Part shown: positions 21,568-34,331 of the stretch, in pieces
Position numbering within the stretch: position 1 is the first letter of the stretch
Layout of the letters: the number at the start of each line of letters is the position of its first letter
Assembly: GCF_019175385.1 (NCBI RefSeq)
Contig: NC_083337.1
Coordinates: 19,453,885-19,517,884 of the forward strand
DNA: 64,000 bases
Source of the DNA: Lycium barbarum
Taxonomy: Eukaryota; Streptophyta; Magnoliopsida; Solanales; Solanaceae
Reading direction: 5' to 3'
The notes under the pieces: generated by a model
What the model saw: only the letters and a program-made list of their open reading frames with translations
Databases searched by the model: none
What the model was told of the DNA's origin: nothing
Position numbers and translations under genes: made by a program

Positions 21568-24395
21568 TCAGATCAAGTTCTGTCTAATGAACCGTCTCTT
21601 GTACCTAAGATAGTGCCATGGATTTCTTTGCTTCAGTTTTGGGACTCTTAAAACCTGTCATTTACCTATTTGAAGTCTCTTTTCACTCTTGACTTGTTTG
21701 GGACTAATGGACCACTGTTCTATCTAATATTGGCTACTTGTTTGCAATATTCATGGTGGTTTGTCACCTGTGACCTATATTCTGCACTTGGATTACTCAT
21801 AGATTACTTGGTTCTCTTTGTCTAATATGATCACATAATAGCCTAAGTGTAGGGAGTCTAAAATATGACTAAGGTTGTTTGAAAGGACTGAGTGGGATAC
21901 TTGCTTTTGTGATACACCCTCCTCTTATCATTTGCTTGTGAAATCTGAGATTGTCTCATATGCATTCTTCCTCCTATTTGCTTGAACCATGTCTGATATT
22001 GTTAATGCCTAGGATAGTTTCATGCCTTTTTAAGATGATCTTCGAGACTTCTGAATACCCTTATGGAATCTGTCCTTGCTGAGTTAGTCATAGGATGCTA
22101 ACTATAACTTGCCTTTACATATGCATGCACCCCCTTAACAACTGTTGAACCATGCTAAGACTTGAGAGTTGGTTTAAAACCAAACTTTCCCTTTAAGATT
22201 CTACCTAAGTGTTTGGAAGTTGTGATAATTGCTATGGTCCAAATTCATATTTTTTACTTTTACCATTATTTTGGGACTAAGTTTGATCTAAATCTCCTTG
22301 TTTGAAGCCATACTATGAACCTGTAAAATTTAGAAGTTGCTGAACCAGTGTAAAGCCAAAAACTGAAGTCAAAACTGCTTTAAAAAAGCAAATATAACAC
22401 TTGCTAATGTGTGCCTGTTTTTATAACTTGATGGTGAGTTCTTGTGGTTCATATGTATGATTTCGCTCTTTTGTTTGCTTACTTGAATCAAGAAATGTTT
22501 AGTATAATGCTTTTGGAACCCAGAATAGTATCCTGACCTTTTCTAACCATAGTCTAGATTTTATAGACCTGTAACTGTTTCCACATGAGTTTCCTACTAC
22601 TAGGAGCCTGTTGTGATTGTAACTAAGATCATGTTTACACTTAGGGTAGTCTCATGCACCTTAAGGATCGACCTATTTCCTGTATTTGTGCATATGCCTA
22701 TCTTGAGAATAGAACTAAGCTAAACTATCATTTTAAGAATCTGTTAATGTTTTCTATAAAACTGCTAACTAGTTAAAGATCTTTGTGAGTAATGACTGGA
22801 TCTAAAAATAGGATTTAGAAGTTTAGGGAATATTAAGGAACTTACATTTTGAGTCCACTTGATACTGATATCTGCCTAAGTTAAAAAATAGTTAAAAATG
22901 AATTTAGATTGTGAAGTTTGCCTCTGTTGACTCCTTGGTAAGTGGTGAATGGGTAGAAGATGGCTTTATAGCATTTGGTTTAAGTTCCTTATTTGACTGA
23001 AATAAATTCTGGGCTAAATAGTTTGTTATTCTATCCTTGATAATTATTAGTAACTTGAACTATGTCGATTGGGACCTCGGCCTGATTCTTCTCCTCACCT
23101 CTCAACTCTGTACTACTTTGTTTCTTTACCTTTTTACTGTTGTGGCTATTTGCCTGCTATCTTGAAACTTGTTAGGCCCTGCTAACTATGCCATTGCTAT
23201 TTTCTAAGTCTCAAAACACTTGTTGTGCTTTGCCTTAGCCATCCTTGCATTGCCTGAAACTATTTGTCTCCTGATCTGGTGTTTGTTGAATTACTCTGTG
23301 GCATTTTTATTTTGTGATAGCTAGCCTTGCAACTGTGCTTGATTGTTTAGCCTTGCTTAGTAGCTAAAACATGAGTTTGGGGATTATGGGATTACTGGGT
23401 ATATTTGAAGTTTCCTGTTTGATCTAAGTTGATATTAGAGGATTTATATATGTTGGATGCATAGTGTATTGAAGTGTATAGATGGTATGCCTTTCATGGG
23501 TTTTGCTCTCTATATTAGTAAGTATATATGTGGTATACTATGTATACTACAGTTTGACACTTAGAAAAATTTGAAAAGAAGGTAGCTTGGACTTGTTATT
23601 CGTAATTGGGCCTATTATCCACACTTTTAAAACATGGGCCATCATTGTTTGTTTAGATTTTGTCTCGGCAATTCATTATCATATGGGCTTGGCCCAAGTT
23701 TGACGTAATTCATTTTTTGACATTGTAATAATTATTATGGCTCTTTAAATTTTTACTTAATTCAATTTGTGAACGTATACTAATATCATGTATGCCCATT
23801 TTCATTCTTGTCCACCTAAACCCATTGGTGGGCCCCAACGAGGCCCCCCAACGTATCTAGATCGAGTCAACTCAACTTGGAGCAAAAACTGGAGCATACG
23901 TTTTGACCGGAGGATTTCCCGAATGCATAATATATTCTTATTGGTCTTGGTCGGCCCAATATCCCTATCTCCTTACTTATTTATGTATTTAAATTCTATA
24001 CTTGTGTATTTATCTGTCAATTGGAATCCTTAAGGTTACCCCATATTTAAAGTTGCCTAAAACCCGATTTTTTAAACTACATAAAAATTAATTTTGCAAA
24101 CTTTAAATAAGACTTATAACTTCAAGCGGATTAGCTTAATATGAGTTGGACTAAGACGACCGATTTCATAGAATTATGGGACTGATTTGGACATTCACGA
24201 AACATGGGGACTTGAACGTATAGACTGATTTGAACTAAATTTGTGGGACCAATTGTGGCTAGTTAGACTTAAAATAAAAAATAAAATTTAGCTAAAACTT
24301 GACCAAAGCATGAGAATAAAATGGATTATGTAGTATGCTATTAATATATGAGTTATATGTTTAAAAACTATTTTTAAAAACTACTGTTTTTTGTA

Positions 24396-24437
<42 letters not shown>

Positions 24438-24855
24438 CTATTTTGGGTGGAATTACGTAGGGTCCTACTTAGGCTAAGAGCCTTCGGGTATTAGCCTAAG
24501 TGTTCTAGTCCGACACCCTAAAAGCCCAATTTTGGGCAATATTTTACCACTTTTGATTCTTGAAATCTCCTATTTTGCATAAATGATTAATATTTATTAG
24601 CAAAAATATTTTTTTAAAAAAACTATTTTTATCACAAACTAATTTATATTTATATAAACACATTATTAGAAACCGTAGGTAAACCGCAATTAAGCGGATC
24701 CTTAATACCGGGGTGCATAACAGCTTCTCCGGGAGATCATCAAAAACCTTACCTAGACTCTGCGTAGATTAGATTTGTTTTAAAATAATCATAAAAATAA
24801 TTGTTTTAAATGAACCCTTTTCGACTCAATTTTTCCTAATTTCCTAAAAATTAGG
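21568..24855 (+). repeat. AT-rich LTR-like block, possibly Tat/Ogre type
   Basis: A 3.3-kb non-coding, T-rich block that hosted element C. No protein signature appears in any frame. Its right end (TTAGG, then TGGCGACTCT) resembles the junction between LTR and primer site in plant Tat/Ogre elements, which suggests a long plus-strand 5' LTR whose left part is outside the window. I see no second LTR copy here to confirm it. Confidence 0.4.
24399..24432. repeat. (AT)n microsatellite
   Basis: About 34 bases of alternating A and T inside the LTR-like block. Confidence 0.9.
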
Positions 24856-24865
24856 TGGCGACTCT
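24856..24865 (+). other. Possible tRNA-Arg-type primer-binding site
   Basis: TGGCGACTCT is the start of the primer site typical of Tat/Ogre elements; the match breaks down after ten bases. The following ~145 bp (24866-25010) hold nothing I recognise and may be truncated internal DNA. Confidence 0.35.
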
Positions 24866-25010
24866 AAAAATAAGTCCATTTAGAGTACCATTACATAGAA
24901 GCATATATTTTCCTTTTTGCCGGTACGATTGACAACCGTACTTTCCCGGGACACTTTCCTTTTTAAATAAGGCAAGTGCAAATACGAATCGGAAAAAATA
25001 TGACACGCTA

Positions 25011-25388
25011 CACGTACTGGTAGGTATCATAGGCCGACTAAGCTTAGCTAACATATACCAAGACAATAAAATAAGATAAACAGGTAAATCAACAAGGTAC
25101 AAATCAGCGCGAGCCAACAAACCAAGCACAAGTCATCACCTATGTTATAACATCTAAACCCAACTATGCCAAGTCTCAGTATATCCAATCCGAATCAATC
25201 AATCACAATACATATCACGCCTATAACGCCCAATTGGGCCAAGTCTCAGTATATCATTGCTGATCTGTATATCACAATACTACCACAGGTCTAAGCCCGA
25301 AGGTACCAGGTCTCAATATATCAACATCGAATCCATATATCACAATGGTATCACAATAAATCACAGGAATATCATAGGAAGCCAAATG
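25011..25388 (-). repeat. LTR H fragment, left part
   Basis: Aligns with element E's 5' LTR from about 55045 (shared TATCATAGG-CGACTAAG). It contains three diverged copies of a unit around CCAAGTCTCAGTATATC (25170-25320). It is truncated on the left near 25011 and cut on the right by solo LTR N. Confidence 0.6.
25384..25388. repeat. Target-site duplication AAATG, left copy (solo LTR N)
   Basis: Matches 30723-30727 exactly. Confidence 0.9.
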
Positions 25389-26087
25389 TGTTACACCTTG
25401 CACCTTTAGAGCATGAGCACGCCATGTATTTCACCGTATTAATGGAGTATCGGAGACTTCCCATGAAGTTTTGAAAGGTACAAACCATGGGAAGTACGTA
25501 GCAAAGAAGTAAAGGATGAATTACGATCTCGTAAGTCGTAACCGGGAAGGACAATCTTGGAACCAAAGGATATGACCATTATCAAGTATGATTAATGATA
25601 GATATCATGTATGAAGAGTTTCGGAAGATTCCGGGATAAAGCAAATCGAAGAAAATAAGTTTGTCGAAAATTTGAAAAAAAATCAGCAGAATTTTGGACA
25701 GAAATTTGGGTCAACTTTAGAGAAGTTTATCTCCTAGTATATCAGGAGTTTTGAAGTGAAACAAAAGCCTAAATTGAAGTTCAGGAAGTTTAGTTTCCAA
25801 CACAACAAACCGTTCATCAAAACAACATCGGTGTAGGGAGTTATGGGCATTTCAAGATAGCCTCCAAATGGCTCCCCGCGGGCCCCACTTGGAAAGTCGG
25901 TGGAACTGACTCTCAAGGGGTATAAATACCCTATTATTCCACTTTTTTCATCATTTACACTTCTTGTTAGCTCTAGAAACATCCACACACTTCTGTTAAA
26001 CACTTATAACCCCTTAAATCAAGAATCCAACAAGATTACACCAAACTAGTTCATGAAAAGTGATTGTTCTTGTTTCTACTTGATGTT

Positions 26088-26092
26088 GTGAG
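26088..26092. repeat. Target-site duplication GTGAG, left copy (solo LTR G)
   Basis: Matches 28790-28794 exactly. Confidence 0.92.
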
Positions 26093-28789
26093 TGTCACGA
26101 CCCAGCTAGGGGCCGTGATGGGTACCCGGGGCTGACCACCGAGCACCACTCGTTCTACTACTCATCATACTCATTAAGCCTCCTTTTTCATTCATAATCT
26201 CATAATCATAAGAAAATCATTTTTCATTAAAGAACATAAATACTTTTATATACATGAGCCCTTTGGCTATCAAAAGATAATGTACACATATCTACATATA
26301 TACAGTAGTGACCTTGTGAGACCATATAACCCACACATACGTATCTACGAGCCTCTACTAGAGTACTAGACATATGGACGGGACAAGACCCCATCGTGCC
26401 CAAAATACTTATACATATATACATACACAAAAGTATAAACCCGATTAGCACCTCCGGAATAATGGAGTGCTTCTGCAAATCTACTGGTAGCTCCTAAAGG
26501 TCTGCGCCGTCTCCCTGTCTACCTGAGGGCATGAACACAGCATCTAAAGAAAATGAACGTCAGTATGAATATTGTACTGAGTATGTAAGGCATGAATGAA
26601 ACAAACATAATAGAGAAATCATAAGTCATGAGGTGAAGGCAAAACCTGCGCGACCTTTAAGGGTGAATACATTTCATACATATATCACATATACATAATC
26701 GTCGTACATGAAACATCATAGTGTATACATCATCATGTCACATAATTCATCATCGTAGTACCATAGCTTCTCATACACATAAAACACTATCCGTATTCGG
26801 CCACGTAGGGCTCGACAATATCCGTATTCGGCCATGTGGTGGCTCGAAAGTATCCGTATTCGGCCACGTAGTGGCTCGAAAATATCACATGCATCATACA
26901 AGGATCAATATATCTCATCATTATCATCGCCATCACATACATCTTATAAGCTTATCGTAACCTTTCATTAATGCACACGTTTAAATTTAAAGACAATATA
27001 TGAAAATCACATCATATTCGTAGCATGAATTTCGTATAAATATCGTATGATAGTCTTTATAATCTTTGGGCTTAAGCTCATCATTTCCATTATCATTTCT
27101 ATAGCGTATCTCTTACCTTTATCTCACATGAAATCCTTTATGAACATCGACTCGTAGATTCTCGAAACATTGGTCATAGGACATGCATTGAGGCTTATGA
27201 ACAATCTATAACAATGTCGGGGTGACGTAAGGGCGAGAGCCCCCGCTTACATTATGGAGAATTCATAGGTAATCCGCCTCACCTTGAAGGAATTACTATA
27301 TAAGGTGAGTGTATACATCAAGCATTACCAATAGATCGTAGTTAATGTCTTTAGCTTTGTTTAAACATTATACCATGAACTTTAGAATCTTTAGTCTTAA
27401 GCTTATCATCTCCGTTATCGTGCTCATAACATGTCTCTTATTCTTATCTCACGTGGCTATCCATGAACATAGGCTCTTGGTTCCGGAATATAAGGAAGCC
27501 ATGGAAGTGTATGGAAATAATATCATATCATAGGATTCATGCCTTGGAAAGAAAAGACTAGCCTTACATACCTTTTCCTTTAGCTATTCTACCGCTTGAT
27601 CGTTCTTTTTCAATATTCGCGTTTTTACCTTCAAGAGAATTCGCATCAACGTCAGTTAATCGACTATAAGAACGCGTGACTATTTTCTAGGGAAAATTGG
27701 GCAGCATTTCCTTTGTTTCTACTACTTTTCCCATGTTTCATTTCAACTACCAAACATTCACAACAACACTCACAATATCGTATCAACAATCGTCATATAT
27801 CTACATTTACCACATTCCACCATTTTTCTCCAATTTCTCCACATTTATGGGTTTTAGCTCATCATCACATTTTCTCATACATCACACCTATTTTATGGTA
27901 TACACGTCATTTATAACATATTTATACTCCCAACTCATCAACATTCATAATTCAATCCCACTATCATTCAACTATGGCACTATTCACATTTTATGACCCA
28001 TTTACTACACTATTCTATAATCCAAGTGTTTCAACGTATAAATACTTCAATCATCCTGAGAAAGTCATAAAACTTACCTTAGATGTGGTAGGAATGAGCC
28101 TTGAGTAGCAATACTCTTCTATGCCAAAAACCCTACTTCACTTTCTTTGCAATTTCTTGGTGTAGATGAACTTTGATGAGTTCCACACTCTTGATTTCAT
28201 GGTTTTAGTGTTGTTGATCACTAATTTCCCTTAAATTCTTGTGGATGAAATGGTTGGAATGTTCTAGAGTTCTCTTGAGTTGTGTAGATGAGAAATGAAA
28301 TGAAAATGAATGAAAAGGGTCCCTTTTAATAACTCAAAACCTGATTTTCAATGAACAGTAGTCGGGTGCACAGAACGGGTCGTAATCTCAGTTTACGGGC
28401 CTATTCTGGTTTACGATCCGTCCTTCGCGATTGTATTTAAGCATATCAGAAACAGAAAGGTTTGCTGGAGTCTTGGTGGTTTACAGTCACAGTTTACGGG
28501 CCGTATTCCGATTTACGGTCCGTATTCTGAGTCATATTTAACCATTTCGTCATTTGGCAGAAAGTTGAAGTTTTTGGAATGTTGAAGGACGATGGCAGTT
28601 TTTCGGTCCATAAACCACTTTACGGGTCGTATTCTATTTTACGACTAACTGGGTCGAAGTGCAAATCTGTAACTTTCTCATTTCCAAAATTCATAAATAG
28701 TCATTCCCTACTTAGTAAAACATCGCACACTCATACACTTCGTTGATCTACTCGTTGTACGTTCACGGAGAAATTTCCGAGGTGTAACA
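26093..28789 (-). mobile_element. Solo LTR G nested in solo LTR N
   Basis: 2697 bp from TGTCACGACCC to CCGAGGTGTAACA, flanked by GTGAG on both sides and with no internal sequence. It is related to B's LTR: the same ends and a palindrome array on TTTACGGGCCGTA at 28360-28650. Three ~45-bp imperfect units containing TCCGTATTCGGCCA lie at 26785-26885. Confidence 0.93.
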
Positions 28790-28794
28790 GTGAG
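28790..28794. repeat. Target-site duplication GTGAG, right copy (solo LTR G)
   Basis: Second copy of the duplication at 26088-26092. Confidence 0.92.
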
Positions 28795-29799
28795 TTTGGT
28801 CTTGAGGAAAGTTGGTGTGGCTAAAGTTCTTCAAGTATAAGGTATGTTCTTCATCCTATCTCTTATGTTAAGTTGATTTGAAGGTTTAGCACGTCTTAAA
28901 AGTGAAAATAGTTATGGAGGAAAGGTCATAAAATGTTGTGTTGTAGTTGTTGAGATTATGGACTATTTTGAGCATGTTGTGGCTGTGTTGTTGAGCTAAT
29001 TTCAATGTATATGGATGGTATCTAATGTTTTTGGTGTGTTAATGAGACTATGCTCCGTGATTGGGAAGAAAGGAAGTATATATTGTTATTGTATATTGTT
29101 ATACTTTGGGCTGTCTGATGTATACTTTTTGTAAGGGCAGTAAAAAGAGTATTTAAGGACTTTTGTAAGTTTGTTGTTGTTGTTATTGTGGGTTGTTGTA
29201 TATGTTGAGGTGATTGGAGAGTAAGGGGAAATGCTGCCCGTTTTACTTTAGAATCAAGTTGTTGTTGATATACGTGATATAGTAGCACCATCTAAGTTTA
29301 TATGTGTATTCCTTGTTATAGGAATGGCGTGCTAGTTATAATTAGCCCGATTGTTGGATTGCTTGGGCGACTTGAGGTATGTTAAGGCTGTTCCTTTCTT
29401 TCATTTTGGCATGATCCTTATCATATGAATGAACATAGCAAGCAAACGAGTTCCAAAGACTCTATTCTTGGATAGTGTAGGGATATTCGTATCCTTGACC
29501 TCTTAAGTCCCGAAGGGGCATCCATAAGTTGTGCGTTTTCATAACGATGTCAAAATCCTGAAGGGGACACTCATAAGATTTTTTTATTCATATGCATTTC
29601 ATATTTTATTTTTAAGTCTCGAAGGAGACAAATGAAAAGGGGAAGAAGTTCCCATTTTTGAACTAAAAGTTGCTCCGAAGGGAGTCTTGATGTTTTACAA
29701 ATATTATCATGCATTTGCATACTTATATACATCATTTCATGGGAAAGAGGAAAAGGGCTAAGGCGTTAGATACGCAAACCACCTGATCAGTTGGTCCAC

Positions 29800-29965
29800 G
29801 ATGATTATGCTGCCCGAAGGGGCCATTATGCTTTTATGCCCGAAGGAGCCATTATTCTATTATGCCCGAAGGGGCTGCCCAAAGGGGCCATTATGCTATT
29901 ATGCCCGAAGGGGCTGCTCGGTGGGGCCATTATGTTATTATGCTCGAAGGGACTGCGACCAGGGC
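29800..29965 (+). repeat. Tandem TGCCCGAAGGGGCCATTATG units in solo LTR N
   Basis: Four to five imperfect, irregularly spaced units with a CCCGAAGGGG hairpin core. The open frames across it arise from repetition. The core equals the reverse complement of the 41-bp repeat in element F. Confidence 0.8.
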
Positions 29966-29967
29966 GA

Positions 29968-29969
<2 letters not shown>

Positions 29970-30009
<40 letters not shown>

Positions 30010-30023
30010 GCACACACACACAC
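29970..30023. repeat. (TA)n(CA)n microsatellite
   Basis: About 36 bases of TA repeats followed by an ACAC tract. Confidence 0.9.
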
Positions 30024-30722
30024 TCATGATGCATTAAAAGTTCATATGCACGTACATGATTCGTAGTATTGGTTACAGGTACAGATTGAGTCTGTTACTC
30101 TTTTTATCATTTGAGTCGAGATATATTGTTTCAATTCTACCTTACATACTCGGTATATTATTCGTACTAATGTCCCTTTGCCTGGGGGTACTGTGTTTCA
30201 TGCCACACAGGTGCAGAAAGTTGAGTAGAGGACACTTGCCATAGGATGTTCTCGGGCTATCAGTTGGATTGGTGAACTCCATTTCTATTAGGAGTGTTGC
30301 TGAGTCAGAGTACTTATGCATGTCCTCGAGTCAGATGCATTATGGGTATGCTGGGGCCCTGTCTCAACTTATGTTATGGTAACTTGGTCCTTGTTAGAGG
30401 CTTTTGCAGATAGTGTCCTGTGAATAGTGCGTCGAGATGTCGACAGTGGTGTAAGGCGGCCACATAGGTCGATGTGTTCATGTGCATTGATTTAAAGATT
30501 TTATTATGACTAAAGGTTTTCTTTGACTTAACGATAAGGGAGAAGTCCCTGACATGATGAAGGAGTTCTGTTAAAAAGTTTTCTTGTTTTACTTGACGGA
30601 TGCATCATTTCATAATTTAAAGGTTCACAAAAAGTTGAGACTAATGAATAGAATGGTAGTATGGCACTCAGCCGAGTAGGGTCGTGGGTGTCAGTCGTGG
30701 CCCTTCGGTTTGGGTTGTGACA

Positions 30723-30727
30723 AAATG
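30723..30727. repeat. Target-site duplication AAATG, right copy (solo LTR N)
   Basis: Second copy of 25384-25388. Confidence 0.9.
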
Positions 30728-32746
30728 ATAAAATGCAATGCAATAATGTATGAAGTGTGAATGCAATGCATATGCATCGTACACATGCACTCCGATGATC
30801 ACATCTCGGCAGCACAATCCATGAGGGACCCGCGAAGTCCATGTACCCTCACGATTCCAGCAAAGACCTCAGCAATCACTACCAGTACTCACACCTCGAT
30901 TCCGGGATAAACATCGGACATTGGTCCTCATGTCACTCTCATTCAACTGAGCCTAGCTCATAACAGTGTTTCCTTGTATATCATCAATGTATCAATAGTA
31001 TATCATGAAGGACGAGAATGCGTGCAAGGAATGAGTGCAATATCAATAATCAAATCAATCTCAACCAGTACCACACATGGGCACACCAATAATATCAATA
31101 AAATGCTACACAATAAGCCACAAAAGAATCGCAATCCCTGTCTCAACATCAACAAGTAAAGTGCTACAATATCATCATCAAGATATATCACTAGTCACCT
31201 ATATCTAATATCTCACGTGGCAACGAGCTAACAATAAATAGAACAAGATAAGTCATAACACAACGGCGTGGCTAGTCCCCAAATCATACAACAAGGCCCA
31301 ACCTACGGCAATATCCAACCCAACTTCATACCCGAAGGTTTACATGTAGTCTCCGACAATATCATCTAAATATATGCCTCGCTAATCGAAGTCTCACCAT
31401 AAGGTAAACCGTAACCTACCTGGAAAGCCGAACTGCACAAGCTCCAAGAATCACATCTTAGTCTTTCCTTTCCCCGAGTCTCGTGATAAAGGAAGTCTAA
31501 CCATATCCAAACGGTGGAATTAGAATAAAGAATAAACAACATCAACTCATACTCTAATCAAGCCCCAAACCCTAATCCCATAGGATGGGTTCATAAACTA
31601 GAAAGGTGGAATTAGGTTTCTACAAGTCCCAACATGAAATTAACATTCTAGGTGATCAATTCCCATCAATAACAAGCTATAAGGATTAATTAATCACTTA
31701 ATTTCAGATTCGACGAAAAACCCCCAAATTTGGGCATAACCCTAACTCCCAATTCAACAATTAAACCTTAATAAAGAAGTAAACATGTTACTATAGCTTA
31801 TACTCATCAGTTCCATGCTAAATAACGTTAACCCAACCACTAATTTCAAATTTTATAGCCAAGAAATCATTTAGGAAGAAACCCATTAAAACCCACTATT
31901 AATATCAACTTATTGATGAACTTTGCATGAACCATGAATTTCTATGGTGTTTTAATGATCAAGGAATGAAGTATAAGGTTGGGGAAACTCACCACAAAGC
32001 TTAGCCTCTTCAAGAACTCCAAAACCCTCTCCAATAGCCTTTAGACGAAATGGGGAAATGTTTAGACCCTTTGGGGTTTTTATCACTTAAACCATTCAGT
32101 TACTGCCCGACATGCTCTTCGGCGCTTAGCTTGACCGCTTCAGCGGTTGCGCTTCGGCGCTCCCTTGCAAATGGTCTAGCCCGCTTCGGCAGTCGGTCCA
32201 CTGCTTTCGCGGTGCTGCTTCGGTGGTACTGGTGCCCCGGAAGTGGACACCAGTAAACCAGAAAACAGTCCAAGTTTCATGAACTTCACCCGAAATCCCG
32301 ACTAACACTCGATACAATCTGCTCACAAATCAAATATGCAACTATATATAAAAATGCGCTACGAATGCACTCGTTGCCTCGGAATTCCCATCGAAGTTTT
32401 CTTTGATCGAGCCAACCCCCGATACCTTTAAACTAACTTTCCAACCCTTGTCCCAAAATGCACCCAAGTGCATTGGGAACCAAATCGAATATGCGTACAA
32501 GTTCTAAACGGCCATCCGAACCTCTCGGAATTGATGAATTTTCGATTAAGGTCCGTTTACCCAAAAGTCAACTTTGAGTCAACCCTTTTTTCATTTTAAG
32601 CCTAAACTTCTCCAAACTTTACCCAAATCAATTCCGATGACCTCAAAAAGCGTGCCAAGGGTCCCTGCGGGCCTAATATGAGCTACCAAAGCTCAGAAAG
32701 GGTCAAAAGCACTGGAAAAGCAATAACGACCAAACAGGTCGTTACA
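30728..32746 (-). repeat. LTR H fragment, right part
   Basis: It ends GACCAAACAGGTCGTTACA, the typical 5' end of this LTR group in minus sense. A palindromic, GC-richer array (CCGCTTCAGCGG, CGCTTCGGCG) lies at 32110-32240. Its reverse complement is related to LTR I at 35600-37412, so H and I form a diverged inverted pair. No coding potential is seen. Confidence 0.75.
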
Positions 32747-34321
32747 TTATTAAACAAATTAATGTCATAGTAATGATGGGCAATAAAGAGAACAATAATG
32801 CTTATTAATACCCGTAGAAGGTGAAAGGTCATTACATAACGATTGACCGTTGTCCTTTCAAACCGGTGCCTTATCATTTCCACGGACCCCCGAAGGTAAT
32901 GCCTCTTGAGCCCCTAAATCTCCCCAGAGGCCTAGAATGCTGACTTGGATCTGACTCACTCCTACTGACACGTGTCATCATAGTATTCGTCCAGCTGTGT
33001 TCTACGAATTTTGCACAATACATGAATTTTAATTATGGTCACAGCTATAGAAAATTATAAGAATCTGATATATAACCACATCACTACAAACAATTATTCA
33101 AAATTGACCAAATATTTATAAGGAATTGTCCAAATCTTATGAACGGCATTATTTTCACACTAAAAGATATAATATGTCAATTAATCCTCGTAATGGCATT
33201 CACATTTTGTAAGATATTTTTTCATTTTAATTTAGCTATATATACACTCCATATTCAACCCTCAAAATGCATTGTTTCTCAATATTTTTAGTTCCTCTTG
33301 AAGTAAATTTTCTTTCCTTTATCTTTCCTAGAGAGAAAATGAATTCTTCTTCTTCTGTAATTAACAGCCGCCGCGACATAATTCCATATCTGCCCCAATC
33401 AACATAGCGGTATGCTATGTTCTAACTAGGATTATTCTTTCAATAGTGATTTTTTTTTAAAAAACAATTTGTATAAAAAAGTGAAGATGCATTCGGTAAA
33501 AGTACTTGGATGGTTTGCACAATATTTTTGGATAAGATTGTTCGAAAGGTTGAATAAAATAGAAAAGTTCCTTACCCCAAAAAAAAAAAAAACAATTTCT
33601 TAGTTGGGTTCATTTTGAGAAATCACTGTATAACGGAACATCGATTTGTACTTTGGAAAAACTTAAGCGTACATTAGGGTAGCTGGGATAGTTATGAAAC
33701 TTGATAAATAAATTGCTATTTTGAAATATAAACAAGTCAAAATTATAGAGAACTTAATGTAAAAAGAGAATTACTTTTCTGCATTCAAGATTTTAATAAT
33801 CTTTAAATACTCTTTATGCATCCTTGCAGGCTCATGAAGAAAACCAAAAATCAAGTCATCCAATGCAGAATGTCTCGAGGACAACAGTAAGAATACTATA
33901 GTTTAATTTCATTTCTTTCTCTTGCTAATTGGTGCTTTACCGAATCTTTTCATTTATTATCTTTTGCATATATTTTAACTCCTTGTTTAAATCTTAATTC
34001 TTGTTGGGCATCAGCAAACACACATGAATTCTAGACATTTCTATACACTGTGGTGGAATTTGAATGTGCTTTCTTCCCTTTTATGGGGTTAATTTATAAA
34101 AATAATTCAGAGGAAAAGTTGTGTACACATTTTGTCATAATTTTATGCCTCAATTTGAATTTTCTTTTCTGGTAGAACAATCACATTTTACCGAATCAAG
34201 AAAAAAGCAATTAGTGTGGTCATAACATATTAGTTGTATAGATTTGTGTTGTGGAGTTTTAATTGCAATGTCGATGAAAAATCACAAGAATCTATCAGAT
34301 AATCTAATAATCTATGCTTTA
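32747..34321. other. Low-copy-looking island between repeats
   Basis: No LTR or transposase similarity is visible. It has gene-like composition around 33230-34020 and homopolymer-rich DNA elsewhere. It is the best place in the window for residual host sequence. Confidence 0.45.
33236..34020 (+). pseudogene. Gene-like remnant, function unknown
   Basis: A TATA-like box (CTATATATAC, 33236-33245) precedes a pyrimidine-rich leader and an ATG at 33339. The open frame is only 22 codons (MNSSSSVINSRRDIIPYLPQ and two more residues) and stops at 33405-33407, just before a donor-like GTATGC at 33410. Acceptor-like TCCTTGCAG ends at 33829, a donor-like GTAAGA follows near 33889, and another acceptor lies near 34014. 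Exon 2 would continue the same frame after the stop with a basic segment (KKTKNQVIQCRMSRG). This could be a decayed multi-exon gene, a short peptide or non-coding RNA, or chance. I do not recognise the protein. Confidence 0.25.
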
Positions 34322-34331
34322 ATAATGCAAT
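34322..34331. repeat. 10-bp target-site duplication, left copy (MULE)
   Basis: ATAATGCAAT, against ATAATACAAT at 35562-35571 (one mismatch). A 9-11 bp duplication points to Mutator-like transposition. Confidence 0.8.

Larger units (their letters stand above)
25389..30722 (+). mobile_element. Solo LTR N (plus orientation), split by solo LTR G
   Basis: It runs from TGTTACACC at 25389 to TTGTGACA at 30722, with a perfect AAATG duplication and no PBS, PPT or coding region, so it is a solo LTR left by LTR-LTR recombination. Without G and one TSD copy it is about 2.63 kb. Solo LTR J (48523-51271) is the same family in the opposite orientation; 25389-26090 matches J's right end in reverse complement. 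Its 29500-29965 part is rich in short CCGAAGG hairpins. Confidence 0.92.

Noticed and set aside
26785..26885. Satellite array in solo LTR G
   Set aside because: Only three imperfect units; noted as a local repeat within the LTR, not a separate satellite.
29826..30066. ORFs with IYIYIY runs (also near 43300-43590 and 47649-48041)
   Set aside because: They are translations of AT/TA microsatellites.
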